Assembly (NCBI GenBank): GCA_047623555.1
Contig: JBLHMP010000047.1
Location: 1-30,601 of the forward strand
From: NORP181 sp047623555
Lineage (GTDB): Bacteria > Pseudomonadota > Alphaproteobacteria > Rhodobacterales > Rhodobacteraceae
Length of the DNA: 30,601 nucleotides
Reading direction: 5' to 3'
Below, in pieces: positions 15,267 to 23,132 of this stretch; within the stretch, counting starts at the first letter, position 1; every line of letters starts with the position of its first letter. The translations under genes were made by a program, and so were the position numbers. Under the pieces are notes generated by a model. It was not told the DNA's origin, searched no databases, and was given only the letters and a program-made list of their open reading frames with translations.

Positions 15267-15833
15267 CTAGAAACAACCTATTTCCGAATGTGGTTGTGCC
15301 GCTATTTTCAGCAATTCAAACACATAATCCGCCACCGACCGGAAACAGACGATCTGAAACGTCTGATCGTCACACATCCAAAACGCAGCAGGTACCTGCG
15401 CCATGCGGGTGCGGCGGAACATGCCGGGTTTGAATGCCTCAGGCGACAAATCAACCGGGCATAACTTGGCCATCACCTCAGGCGCATACGGGCCACTGAC
15501 CCGGAAAACTGCGCGCGCATCGCTGACATTCACCGCCATCGCGTGGGTTTCACCCAATGTTTTCTGCATGTTGGCAAGCGTTGCCTCAACCGTGTCATAG
15601 GCGCACATAACCAATACTTCGTCCGGCGACATCCAGCAAATGCCACTGTCCTCGGTGGTTTCAACACTGTTGGCGGCAGGCATGGACACCCCTGCTGCTT
15701 TGGTCGCGGCAGTTTTGAGAACCTTGGTACTCAGGTCACCACGCAGGGTAATCATGCCTTGCAATCCAATTTCGTAGACATGGGCCAGACCGTCATATTC
15801 GGCGTGGTTCAGGGCGCTGATAGCTTCAGACAT
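15267..15833 (-). CDS. soxG: heterotetrameric sarcosine oxidase, gamma subunit
   Basis: 188 aa from ATG 15831-15833, overlapping the end of soxA by 8 bp, the usual last gene of the operon. Gamma subunits resemble the folate-binding GCV_T fold, and this one shows the expected pattern: GLQGMITLRGDL, then CWMSPDEVLVMC, NVSDARAVFRVSGPYAPEVM and a C-terminal segment QIVCFRSVADYVFELL. The complex oxidatively demethylates sarcosine to glycine, giving H2O2 and methylene-tetrahydrofolate (or formaldehyde). The longer reading frame to 15902 is antisense-like extension inside soxA and is rejected. Confidence 0.9.
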   Translation of the reverse strand: MSEAISALNHAEYDGLAHVYEIGLQGMITLRGDLSTKVLKTAATKAAGVSMPAANSVETTEDSGICWMSPDEVLVMCAYDTVEATLANMQKTLGETHAMAVNVSDARAVFRVSGPYAPEVMAKLCPVDLSPEAFKPGMFRRTRMAQVPAAFWMCDDQTFQIVCFRSVADYVFELLKIAAQPHSEIGCF

Positions 15834-18800
15834 TTGGTTTCTCCCCAGCCTTGTCATAAAATACAGGATCGACGATTTTCGCGGTGAAAACGGTGTCATC
15901 AAGGCCCGGGATGTTCAAAACTTCGCCCATCCGGTCCGGACCATGAAGCACCAGCCCCATGGCGATGCCCTTTTGTAAGGTCGGCGAATAATAGGTCGAC
16001 GTCACCCGGCCAATCACAGTGCGCTGACCATTGGCGTTGGTTCCCTCGCCCACCACATAGGCGCCATCCGGCAGCACCGCGCCATCGGTGGTTTCCAGCC
16101 CGACCAGTTTCCAGCGGTTCGGGTCAGCCATATGGCTGCGTTCCTGCGCCCGTTTGCCCAGATAGTCGGTTTTCTTTTTCGAGATCGCCCAGTTCATCCC
16201 CAAATCCTGCGGAATAACCGTGCCGTCGGTTTCATCCCCGATCATGATGAATCCCTTTTCGGCGCGCATGATGTGCAAGGCTTCGGTGCCGTAGGGCATG
16301 ATGCCAAACTCTTTGCCGGCCTCCATCAACGCGGTCCAGAATGCCAACCCCTGCGACGCCGGCACGGCAATTTCATAGGACAATTCACCCGAGAACGAGA
16401 TGCGGAAAACCCGGGTGTTAAAGCCGCCGATGACACCGTCTTGCCAGTCCATGAATTTCAGCGCAGCCGCACTCACATCCATGCCGCCAAGTTTCTCAAG
16501 AACCTTGCGTGCATCCGGGCCAACAACGCCAATTTGGGCGTATTGTTCGGTCAGGTTGGCGACATAAACCTCCCAATCCCACCATTCGGTTTGCAGCCAT
16601 TCCTCCATATGTGCATGGATGCGATCGGCGCCGCCTGTCGTCGTATGGCAGAGGAATGTATCGTCATCTATGCGCGCAACCACGCCGTCATCAGTGAGAA
16701 AGCCGTTTTCGCTGCACATCAGGCCATATCGGCAACGTCCCGGTTTTAGGCTGCTCATCATATTGGTGTAAAGCATGTCCAGAAACTTGCCCGCATCCGG
16801 CCCAGTTACCAACAGCTTACCAAGCGTAGAAGCGTCAAGCAAACCAACATGTTGGCGGGTGTTGTTCACTTCGCGCATCACCGCATTGTGGACGGTTTCA
16901 CCACGATTGACAAAGGCATAAGGACGCCGCCAATGGCCGACCGGTTCCCAGTCAGCGCCATGTGTCGCGTGCCAGTCGTGCATCGGTGTTTTGCGGATCG
17001 GCTGAAACACCGCGCCCCGTGCCTCGCCGCCAATCGCGCCCATGGAAATAGGCGTATAGGGCGGGCGGAATGTGGTGGTGCCGACGGTAGGAATATCGGC
17101 GTTCAGTGCATTCGCAAGAGTTGCCAGTCCGTTGATATTGCTAAGTTTACCCTGATCGGTCGCCATGCCCAAGGTGGTATAGCGCTTGGTATGTTCAACG
17201 CTTGTATAACCCTCTTGCGCGGCAAGCTGCACGTCGGACACTTTTACATCGTTCTGGAAATCCAGCCAGGTTTTGCTGCGCAACCCGATCGTTGCCGCGT
17301 TGGGCATCAGCCAGACCGGCTCCATCGCGGCCTCGGGCTGTGGATCACCCTGTGGAGCCTTTGTGCGTTTCGGTTTAAAACCAGCCGCTTGCGCGGCTTT
17401 CTTACCAGCCGCATCGGCATCGGAAACCACATCGGCCAGATCCATCGCGCCATTGGCGGTTCCGGCGACGCTGACAAAGGCCTGACCATCCGCACCAGTT
17501 GGGGCGCGGGACGGATCGGGACGGAAATGCGCCTGATCCCGGTCCCAGATCAGTTTACCGCCGCAATGGGACCACAGGTGCACCACAGGCGACCAGCCGC
17601 CGGACATGGCGACCGCATCACAGGCCACCTCTTCCAATGCGCCACCCGCGCCGTTTTGGGCACAGATATGCACCGCGCGCACGCGTTTGCCGCCGGTCAC
17701 TTTGGCAACGGCGCGACCGCAATCAACGCGAATGCCAAGGGCAGCCGCCTCTTGCATCAACGCGCCGCCACCGGTATCGCGCGCATCCAGAATGCGCGGC
17801 ACGTCCAGCCCGGCGGATTTCAGGGCGATGGCGGTGCGATAGCCATCGTCGTTATTGGTCACAACCACGGTACGTTGACCGGGGGTTACGCCGTAGTTCA
17901 CCACGTAATCGCGCACCGCCGAGGCGAGCATGACACCGGGCACATCGTTACCTGCAAAAGACAGCGGCCGTTCAATCGCGCCGGTTGCGGTGATGATTTG
18001 TTTGGCGCGGATGCGCCACAACCGGTGGCGGGGGCCATCGGTGTCCGGGGCGTGATCAGTCAGACGCTCATAGCCCAACGCATAGCCGTGATCGTAAACG
18101 CCGGCCCCCATCAGACGGGTGCGCATGGTGACGTTTTCCATTGTTGCCAGTTCGGCGACAATGCCGTCGATACAGGCCTGAATTGGCGTATTGTTGACGG
18201 TTCCGCCATCTACTGGTGCGCGACCGCCCCAAAACGCGGTTTGTTCGACCAGCAGGACTTTGGCCCCTGATTTTGCCGCAGCCAAGGCCGCCTGCAATCC
18301 GGCGATGCCGCCGCCGACAACCAAAATATCAACAAAGGTATAGAAGTGTTCGTAGGTGTCGGCGTCACGCTCTTTTGGGGCCTTACCGAGGCCTGCGGAT
18401 TGGCGAATAATCGGTTCGTACACGTGTTTCCAGAACGCACGCGGGTACATGAACATTTTGTAGTAGAACCCGGCGGGCAGAAAGCGGGACAGCGGGCCGT
18501 TTATAGCGCCTACGTCGAAATCAAGCGATGGCCAGTGGTTTTGCGAGGCGGCGGTTAGACCATCGAACAGCTCGGTTGTGGTGGCGCGTTGGTTGGGTTC
18601 AAATCGGTTGCCGGTGCCGAGGTTCATCAGGGCGTTAGGCTCTTCTGCACCCGATGCGATGACGCCACGTGGACGGTGGTATTTGAACGAGCGGCCCATC
18701 AGCATTTGATCGTTGGCAAGCAGGGCTGAGGCCAGCGTGTCACCGCCATAGCCGCGCATGGTGGTGCCGTTGAAGGTGAATATGCGCTCATCGGAGCGGT

Positions 18801-18837
18801 CAATCAGGCGGCCGTGGTCTGGGATGCGGGTGCTCAT
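15826..18837 (-). CDS. soxA: heterotetrameric sarcosine oxidase, alpha subunit
   Basis: 1003 aa, the normal size of the alpha subunit. Residues 1 to about 100 form the ferredoxin-like N-terminal domain (FTFNGTTMRGYGGDTLASAL). Residues about 168-200 hold the NAD-binding Rossmann motif ILVVGGGIAGLQAAL. A second dinucleotide-binding part follows. The C-terminal 400 residues form a tetrahydrofolate-binding GCV_T-like aminomethyltransferase domain (GLLDASTLGKLLVTGPDAGK, FRISFSGELSYEIAVP, PYGTEALHIMRAEKGFI). The start at 18835-18837 has only a weak ribosome site, 67 nt after soxD. The gene appears fully intact, in contrast to the many broken genes around it. Confidence 0.95.
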   Translation of the reverse strand: MSTRIPDHGRLIDRSDERIFTFNGTTMRGYGGDTLASALLANDQMLMGRSFKYHRPRGVIASGAEEPNALMNLGTGNRFEPNQRATTTELFDGLTAASQNHWPSLDFDVGAINGPLSRFLPAGFYYKMFMYPRAFWKHVYEPIIRQSAGLGKAPKERDADTYEHFYTFVDILVVGGGIAGLQAALAAAKSGAKVLLVEQTAFWGGRAPVDGGTVNNTPIQACIDGIVAELATMENVTMRTRLMGAGVYDHGYALGYERLTDHAPDTDGPRHRLWRIRAKQIITATGAIERPLSFAGNDVPGVMLASAVRDYVVNYGVTPGQRTVVVTNNDDGYRTAIALKSAGLDVPRILDARDTGGGALMQEAAALGIRVDCGRAVAKVTGGKRVRAVHICAQNGAGGALEEVACDAVAMSGGWSPVVHLWSHCGGKLIWDRDQAHFRPDPSRAPTGADGQAFVSVAGTANGAMDLADVVSDADAAGKKAAQAAGFKPKRTKAPQGDPQPEAAMEPVWLMPNAATIGLRSKTWLDFQNDVKVSDVQLAAQEGYTSVEHTKRYTTLGMATDQGKLSNINGLATLANALNADIPTVGTTTFRPPYTPISMGAIGGEARGAVFQPIRKTPMHDWHATHGADWEPVGHWRRPYAFVNRGETVHNAVMREVNNTRQHVGLLDASTLGKLLVTGPDAGKFLDMLYTNMMSSLKPGRCRYGLMCSENGFLTDDGVVARIDDDTFLCHTTTGGADRIHAHMEEWLQTEWWDWEVYVANLTEQYAQIGVVGPDARKVLEKLGGMDVSAAALKFMDWQDGVIGGFNTRVFRISFSGELSYEIAVPASQGLAFWTALMEAGKEFGIMPYGTEALHIMRAEKGFIMIGDETDGTVIPQDLGMNWAISKKKTDYLGKRAQERSHMADPNRWKLVGLETTDGAVLPDGAYVVGEGTNANGQRTVIGRVTSTYYSPTLQKGIAMGLVLHGPDRMGEVLNIPGLDDTVFTAKIVDPVFYDKAGEKPNV

Positions 18838-18904
18838 ATTGGGCGGCTTTCGCGTGGGGAGGTGTGGGTGCCTGCGGCGCGGATATTTTTAAACAAAAGA
18901 AGGA

Positions 18905-19228
18905 TCATGTTGTGACCTGCCAGTCGGGGCGTTTTTTTGTTATTTTGGCCAGGATGTCTTTGGGTGGTTCAAAGGTTTGGCCCGAATATGTGCCAAAGAC
19001 TTCGAGGGTGGTGGTGTCGCGGGCGGCGTGGAACCATTTTCCGCAGCCATAGGCGTGACGCCAACGTTCAAAATGCACGCCGCGCGGGTTTTTGCGGGTG
19101 AACAGGTAGGATTTGAAATCGTCGTCAGTTGAGCCGGGGCCATGGCGGGTCAGATGTGCCTCGCCTCCGGGGGCCAGTTCACTTTCGTCACAGGTGATAT
19201 CGCAATAGGGACAGGTCAGGATCAGCAT
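18905..19228 (-). CDS. soxD: heterotetrameric sarcosine oxidase, delta subunit
   Basis: 107 aa. The delta subunit is a small zinc-binding subunit of the SoxBDAG complex. C6 and C9 (TCPYC), with H58 and C62 (RWRHAYGCGKWF), are placed as in known delta subunits, in which two early Cys plus a His and a Cys near residue 60 hold the zinc. ATG 19226-19228 is preceded by AAAGGA that overlaps the stop of the 42-aa ORF, so the two are translationally coupled. In standard operons soxD follows soxB closely; here a 630-bp segment intervenes. Confidence 0.93.
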   Translation of the reverse strand: MLILTCPYCDITCDESELAPGGEAHLTRHGPGSTDDDFKSYLFTRKNPRGVHFERWRHAYGCGKWFHAARDTTTLEVFGTYSGQTFEPPKDILAKITKKRPDWQVTT

Positions 19229-19231
19229 GGG

Positions 19232-19360
19232 TTATCCTTTCGGCTTCGTTTTTGGCGGCAGGCTGGCGGCGTTGGTCAGCGACAATTCGGTGGGGATGGC
19301 GCGGGCATAGACATTCAGATCGGGGCGCATGATTTCGGGCATTTGTTCAGTGTAGGGCAT
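19232..19360 (-). CDS. 42-residue ORF coupled to soxD
   Basis: ATG 19358-19360 starts PYTEQMPEIMRPDLNVYARA, then IPTELSLTNAAS and the end LPPKTKPKG, with TAA at 19232-19234. It has a good ribosome site (GGAGAG at 6-7 nt). Its ATG overlaps the stop of the upstream membrane-protein gene (TGATG), and its stop is 3 nt from the soxD start, so it is arranged like a real operon gene. The product is soluble, Pro-rich and without a motif I can name. It may be a small conserved member of sarcosine oxidase operons or the remains of one; I cannot decide without homologues. Confidence 0.5.
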   Translation of the reverse strand: MPYTEQMPEIMRPDLNVYARAIPTELSLTNAASLPPKTKPKG

Positions 19361-19725
19361 CAATATCTCTCCACAAACTTGACCAGCAAACCACCGAAAC
19401 CCCATTGAATGGTGCCAAGAGTTACAACAGCCGCCTGAACATTTAGAGCCCTTCGAATTTTTTGCAGTTTGAAAGGCTCTCCCGGTTCGCCATCGGCTCC
19501 GACAATCAATGAAGCTTTCCCCCGAACCATCAATTCAGAAGCAACGGTCCCAAACAAGAACACACCAAGAGCAACATTCAATGCTCCGAAGCGCTCAAAC
19601 AAATTGTTTGCGAAAGTACTTTGAAATAAGGTGCCACAACCCATGCCAAAAAATAATACAATCACTCCTGCAAAGAGTGGCTTGTTAAGAACCAAAACCG
19701 GAATTTTCGCGGGAGTATATGCCAT
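19360..19725 (-). CDS. three-helix membrane protein of unknown function, inserted in the sox operon
   Basis: 121 aa from ATG 19723-19725. Hydrophobic segments are visible at about 17-36 (PLFAGVIVLFFGMGCGTLF), 47-66 (GALNVALGVFLFGTVASEL) and 96-116, with a charged loop at about 67-92. I do not recognise the family. The gene is distinctly more AT-rich than soxB and soxA on either side and has no counterpart in ordinary sarcosine oxidase operons, which suggests acquisition. It is on the sox strand and could be read through from soxB. No clear ribosome site is visible before the ATG. It is divergent from the 45-aa protein gene, with which it probably arrived as a unit. Confidence 0.68.
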   Translation of the reverse strand: MAYTPAKIPVLVLNKPLFAGVIVLFFGMGCGTLFQSTFANNLFERFGALNVALGVFLFGTVASELMVRGKASLIVGADGEPGEPFKLQKIRRALNVQAAVVTLGTIQWGFGGLLVKFVERY

Positions 19726-19771
19726 CAGCGAACCAATCCACCAGAGCGTGTAGGTATATCAACCGACACAC

Positions 19772-19799
19772 TTGAAAGGTTAACGTTCAGTACTAAATA
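19772..19799 (+). promoter_or_regulatory. sigma70-like promoter for the 45-aa protein gene
   Basis: TTGAAA (19772-19777), a 16-bp spacer, then TAAATA (19794-19799), 40 nt before the ATG at 19839. Four or more positions of each box match the consensus. It points against the direction of the sox operon. Confidence 0.5.
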
Positions 19800-19800
19800 G

Positions 19801-19821
19801 AAAGTTGTCGAAAGCAACTTT
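19801..19821 (+). other. inverted repeat at the 5' end of the 45-aa protein transcript
   Basis: AAAGTTG (19801-19807) and CAACTTT (19815-19821), separated by seven bases. It starts right after the -10 box, so it could be an RNA hairpin at the extreme 5' end or a DNA operator over the start point. Confidence 0.5.
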
Positions 19822-19838
19822 AGGATAAGGTGAACAAC

Positions 19839-19976
19839 ATGGCCAAAAAGAACTCCGAAGTCACAAGCAAGAAGGCGGCAAGTGCCGCAGGTAAGGTTCT
19901 TAGCAATCCGAAGTCCAGCAAAGCCGCTAAAACGGCTGCGGCATCTGCTTTGACCCAAAGGCCCAACAAAAAGTAG
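19839..19976 (+). CDS. 45-residue Ala/Lys/Ser-rich basic protein
   Basis: ATG 19839 (AAGG at 8-nt spacing) reads AKKNSEVTSKKAASAAGKVL, then SNPKSSKAAKTAAASALTQ and RPNKK, ending TAG 19974-19976. It is strongly basic, has no aromatic residue, and contains the pseudo-repeated theme SKKAAS.AGKVL / SKAAKTAAASAL. From memory, short proteins of this style (NSEVSSK...ASKVLSNPK...AASALSQ) occur scattered in many proteobacteria and mobile elements without known function; a search is needed to confirm kinship. It is encoded antisense to the sox operon between soxB and soxD, beside the three-helix membrane protein. Confidence 0.7.
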   Translation: MAKKNSEVTSKKAASAAGKVLSNPKSSKAAKTAAASALTQRPNKK

Positions 19977-19999
19977 TCTCCCTGAGGTGGCCCATTCCA

Positions 20000-21244
20000 T
20001 CAGTGAGCCACCCCAGCAGCCACACTCTCATCAATGAACCGGCCCTCGGCGAAGCGGTCCATTGAGAACGCTTCGGTCAGGGAGGAATGCCCGGTTGCCA
20101 TCAGTTCGGCCATGCCCCAGCCTGATCCGGGGATGGATTTGAAGCCGCCTGTGCCCCAACCGCAGTTGATGAAGGCTCCGCCGAGCGGCGTTTTGGACAG
20201 GATAGGCGAACGATCCCCTGTCATGTCGACAATCCCACCCCATTGGCGCAGCATTTTCAGGCGCGACACCATGGGGAAGGTTTCGACCAGGGCGCGCACA
20301 GTTTCCTCAATATGGTGGAATGATCCGCGTTGGGTGTAGTTGTTATAGCCATCCGCACCACCGCCGATGACCATTTCGCCTTTGTCAGATTGCGACATAT
20401 AGCCGTGTACCGTGTTGGCCATGACCACCACGTCCATCACCGGTTTGATCGGCTCGGACACCAGCGCCTGCAACGACACCGATTCAACCGGCAGGCGGAA
20501 GCCGGCCATATCGGCGAGCACACCAGAGTGGCCCGCGACGACCATGCCCAGCTTGTCACAGTCAATCGCACCTTTGGTGGTGTCGACGCCTTTGACCTGC
20601 CCGTTTTCAGAACGGATACCGGTGACTTCGCATTGCTGGATGATGTCCATGCCCATGTTTGAGCAGGCGCGCGCATAGCCCCAGGCAACCGCATCATGCC
20701 GGGCGGTGCCGCCACGGGCCTGCCACAAAGCGCCGAGGACCGGATAACGTGGGCCGTCGATGTTGATGATCGGGCAGAGTTCTTTGACGCGTTCGGGAGT
20801 GATGTATTCGGTGGTCACACCTTGCAGGGCATTGGCGTGGGCGGTGCGTTGGTAACCGCGGATTTCGTGCTGGGTCTGGGCCAGCATCATCACACCCCGG
20901 GGGCTGAACATGATGTTGTAGTTCAGGTCTTGGGATAGGTCCTCGTACAGGCCGCGGGCCTTTTCATAGATCGCGGCGGACGGATCCTGCAGATAGTTAG
21001 AGCGGATGATCGTGGTGTTACGGCCAGTGTTGCCACCACCAAGCCAACCCTTTTCGATGACGGCAACATTGGTGATGCCGTAATTTTTGCCAAGGTAGTA
21101 GGCGGTGGCGAGGCCATGCCCGCCTGCCCCAACGATGACAACATCGTATTTCTTTTTCGGTTCAGCGGCGCGCCAGGCACGCCCCCAACCAGTGTGATAG
21201 CGCAGGGCCTCGCGGGCGACGGCAAAGACAGAATAGCGTTTCAT
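20000..21244 (-). CDS. soxB: heterotetrameric sarcosine oxidase, beta subunit
   Basis: 414 aa from ATG 21242-21244 (RYSVFAVAREALRYHTGWGR), the usual start and length; the ORF is open further upstream, but that part is not family-like. It is an FAD-binding oxidoreductase of the DAO fold: dinucleotide motif YDVVIVGAGGHGLATAYYLG at about 33-52. His183 in GGTARHDAVAW corresponds to the histidine that covalently holds FMN in beta subunits. GWGTGGFKSIPGSGWGMAEL is the C-terminal signature. It is the site of sarcosine oxidation in the complex. It is the first gene of the operon and divergent from ccmI, with an inverted repeat in between. The stop at 20000 is immediately followed by the inserted segment. 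Confidence 0.95.
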   Translation of the reverse strand: MKRYSVFAVAREALRYHTGWGRAWRAAEPKKKYDVVIVGAGGHGLATAYYLGKNYGITNVAVIEKGWLGGGNTGRNTTIIRSNYLQDPSAAIYEKARGLYEDLSQDLNYNIMFSPRGVMMLAQTQHEIRGYQRTAHANALQGVTTEYITPERVKELCPIINIDGPRYPVLGALWQARGGTARHDAVAWGYARACSNMGMDIIQQCEVTGIRSENGQVKGVDTTKGAIDCDKLGMVVAGHSGVLADMAGFRLPVESVSLQALVSEPIKPVMDVVVMANTVHGYMSQSDKGEMVIGGGADGYNNYTQRGSFHHIEETVRALVETFPMVSRLKMLRQWGGIVDMTGDRSPILSKTPLGGAFINCGWGTGGFKSIPGSGWGMAELMATGHSSLTEAFSMDRFAEGRFIDESVAAGVAH

Positions 21245-21319
21245 CAGCGTTCGAATCCAATTCGGGCGGTATCTGACAAAGATATGCAATGCGGGGGGGC
21301 TATGGCTATGCATTAATTC

Positions 21320-21343
21320 GTCGCAATAACGTACAGTTGCGAC
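21320..21343. promoter_or_regulatory. inverted repeat between soxB and ccmI
   Basis: GTCGCAA (21320-21326), ten bases, TTGCGAC (21337-21343): a perfect 7-bp inverted repeat with a 24-bp span, 76 bp before soxB. On the soxB strand it contains TGTCGC. That core is known for some AraC-type regulators with an amidase-like domain (the ArgR/GbdR group of pseudomonads) that control arginine, betaine or sarcosine use. The link is inference. Confidence 0.5.
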
Positions 21344-21423
21344 ATGGTGAGGCGATCGCGTCGTTTTGGTCTTTTTCCAAGGGGCTGTCGGCTGTAGATG
21401 AGGGCGAAAAAGGAAGGCACGCC

Positions 21424-22653
21424 ATGACATTCTGGATAGTCGTTACAATGCTGGTTTTGACAGTAAGCGCCATGCTGGCCTTGGTGTTGCTAAGGGGCCG
21501 TGTCGGAAGCGAACCCGCCGCGAGCTATGATCTGCGGGTTTACCGCGATCAGCTACGCGAAGTGGACCGCGATGTGGCGCGTGGCATTGTTGCCGCAGGC
21601 GAAGCCGATCGGGTGCGCACCGAAATCTCGCGGCGGATATTGGCGGCGGATGCGCAGGTACAGGCCGAGGTCTCTGGCGGCGGGCAATCGCGCCCTATTT
21701 CGCTGGCAGTTGCCGGGCTATTGGTGACGGCGTTGGTAACGGGCAGTTTGGCGCTGTACCTGATGCTCGGCGTGCCGGGTTATGGCGATCTGTCGTTATC
21801 GCACCGCAAGGAGATGGCCGAACAAGCACGCGAAGGTCGCCCGTCACAGCAGGTGGCCGAAGAGACCCTGCCACCGCAGCCGCCCTTGCAAACGCTTGAG
21901 GCAGAATACCTCGATCTGATTGAGCAATTACGCCAGACCGTGGCCAAGCGGCCAGAGGATTTGCAGGGCCAGGTTTTGTTGGCGCAATACGAAGCCCGGG
22001 TTGGTGATTACCAAGCTGCCTATCACGCACAACAGCAGGTTTTGCGGTTGAAAAGCGATGCGGCAACGGCGGATGATCATTTCAACCTTGCCGATATGAT
22101 GATTTTGGCCGCCGGGGGCTATGTGTCACCCGAGGCCGAGGAGGCCATAAACAAGACCTTTCAGTTGGATCCACGCCACGGCGCCGCCCGCTATTACTGG
22201 GGCCTGATGATGAGCCAGACCGGGCGACCGGATGTGACGTTTCGGATATGGGAGCAGTTGTTGCGCGACGGTCCCGCCGAGGCACCGTGGATCGCCCCGA
22301 TTCGGGCGCAAATTGACGATATGGCGTATCTGGCGGGTGTAGAATTTGATCTGCCTGCCGAGGCTAAACCTTTGCGCGGGCCATCCGCCGGGGATGTTGC
22401 CGCCGCCGGTGAGATGAATGAAACCGACCGGATGGAGATGATCCAGGGCATGGTGGCGCAATTGTCCGATCGTCTGGCAACCGAGGGCGGTTCGCCCGCC
22501 GAATGGGCGCGTCTGATCGTGGCCTTGGGTGTTTTGGACCGGACCGATCAGGCACAGGCGATTTATGACAACGCCCTTGAGGTGTTTGCCGGCAATGCGG
22601 CGGGTCTGGATGCGGTTGCCGCGGCGGCGCGTCAGGTTGGCATTCTGCAATGA
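21424..22653 (+). CDS. ccmI: cytochrome c-type biogenesis protein CcmI
   Basis: 409 aa from ATG 21424. CcmI is the apocytochrome c chaperone of the System I maturation pathway. Two N-terminal membrane helices (about 4-23 and 93-115) flank a cytoplasmic loop with the leucine-zipper-like YDLRVYRDQLREVDRDVARG. A large periplasmic part begins GVPGYGDLSLSHR and contains TPR-like helices (DLQGQVLLAQYEARVGDYQA, DHFNLADMMILAAG, GAARYYWGLMMSQTGRPD). It is the first gene of a tight operon: its TGA overlaps the ruvX ATG by 4 nt. The in-frame extension to 21289 lacks a ribosome site and is rejected. Confidence 0.92.
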   Translation: MTFWIVVTMLVLTVSAMLALVLLRGRVGSEPAASYDLRVYRDQLREVDRDVARGIVAAGEADRVRTEISRRILAADAQVQAEVSGGGQSRPISLAVAGLLVTALVTGSLALYLMLGVPGYGDLSLSHRKEMAEQAREGRPSQQVAEETLPPQPPLQTLEAEYLDLIEQLRQTVAKRPEDLQGQVLLAQYEARVGDYQAAYHAQQQVLRLKSDAATADDHFNLADMMILAAGGYVSPEAEEAINKTFQLDPRHGAARYYWGLMMSQTGRPDVTFRIWEQLLRDGPAEAPWIAPIRAQIDDMAYLAGVEFDLPAEAKPLRGPSAGDVAAAGEMNETDRMEMIQGMVAQLSDRLATEGGSPAEWARLIVALGVLDRTDQAQAIYDNALEVFAGNAAGLDAVAAAARQVGILQ

Positions 22654-23132
22654 TATTTGATGTGTTCGAAGAGTTCGTTGGCGCGCTTGCCCCTATGTCG
22701 GCGCTTGTCGGCCTTGATCTGGGGGAAAAGACCATTGGCGTTGCGGTATCAGATCGGCTTGGCACTGTCGCCAGCCCGCTTGAAACCATCCGGCGGCGTA
22801 AATTCACCCTAGATGCAGAGCGGTTGCTGGCGATCATGGCGGACCGTCAGATTGGTGGCATTGTGCTGGGATTTCCGCGCAATATGAACGGTTCTGAGGG
22901 GCCGCGCTGCCAATCGACTCGGGCGTTTGCACGCAATCTGGCACGTCTGAGCGACGTGCCGATTGGGTTTTGGGACGAGCGGCTGAGTACGGTAGCGGCT
23001 GAGAGGGCGTTATTAGAGGCGGATACGTCGCGCAAACGTCGCAGTGAGGTGATAGATCATGTGGCCGCCGGGTATATCCTGCAAGGGGCGCTTAACCGGA
23101 TGCGCTTTATGATGCAACGCAAGGGCAAATGA
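22650..23132 (+). CDS. ruvX: RuvX/YqgF-family Holliday junction resolvase-like nuclease
   Basis: 160 aa with an RNase H-like fold. The first catalytic Asp is in GLDLGEKTIGVAVSD (21-35). The ERLST motif is in FWDERLSTVAAERALLEADT, and the final Asp in SEVIDHVAAGYILQGAL. In E. coli this protein is a putative Holliday junction resolvase with a role in 16S rRNA 5'-end processing. ATG 22650 overlaps the ccmI stop and its own stop overlaps the next ATG, so the three genes are translationally coupled. A later Met (about residue 16) could also be the start, since the first 15 residues precede the conserved domain. Confidence 0.9.
   Translation: MIFDVFEEFVGALAPMSALVGLDLGEKTIGVAVSDRLGTVASPLETIRRRKFTLDAERLLAIMADRQIGGIVLGFPRNMNGSEGPRCQSTRAFARNLARLSDVPIGFWDERLSTVAAERALLEADTSRKRRSEVIDHVAAGYILQGALNRMRFMMQRKGK

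Noticed and set aside
16849..18270. 473-codon open frame on the plus strand
   Set aside because: Fully antisense to soxA, His/Gly/Arg-rich composition typical of a shadow frame, no ribosome site or family signature.
19725..20000. 91-codon minus-strand frame starting at the soxB stop
   Set aside because: Antisense to the 45-aa protein gene, which has a better ribosome site and composition; the frame also crosses the promoter-like region.
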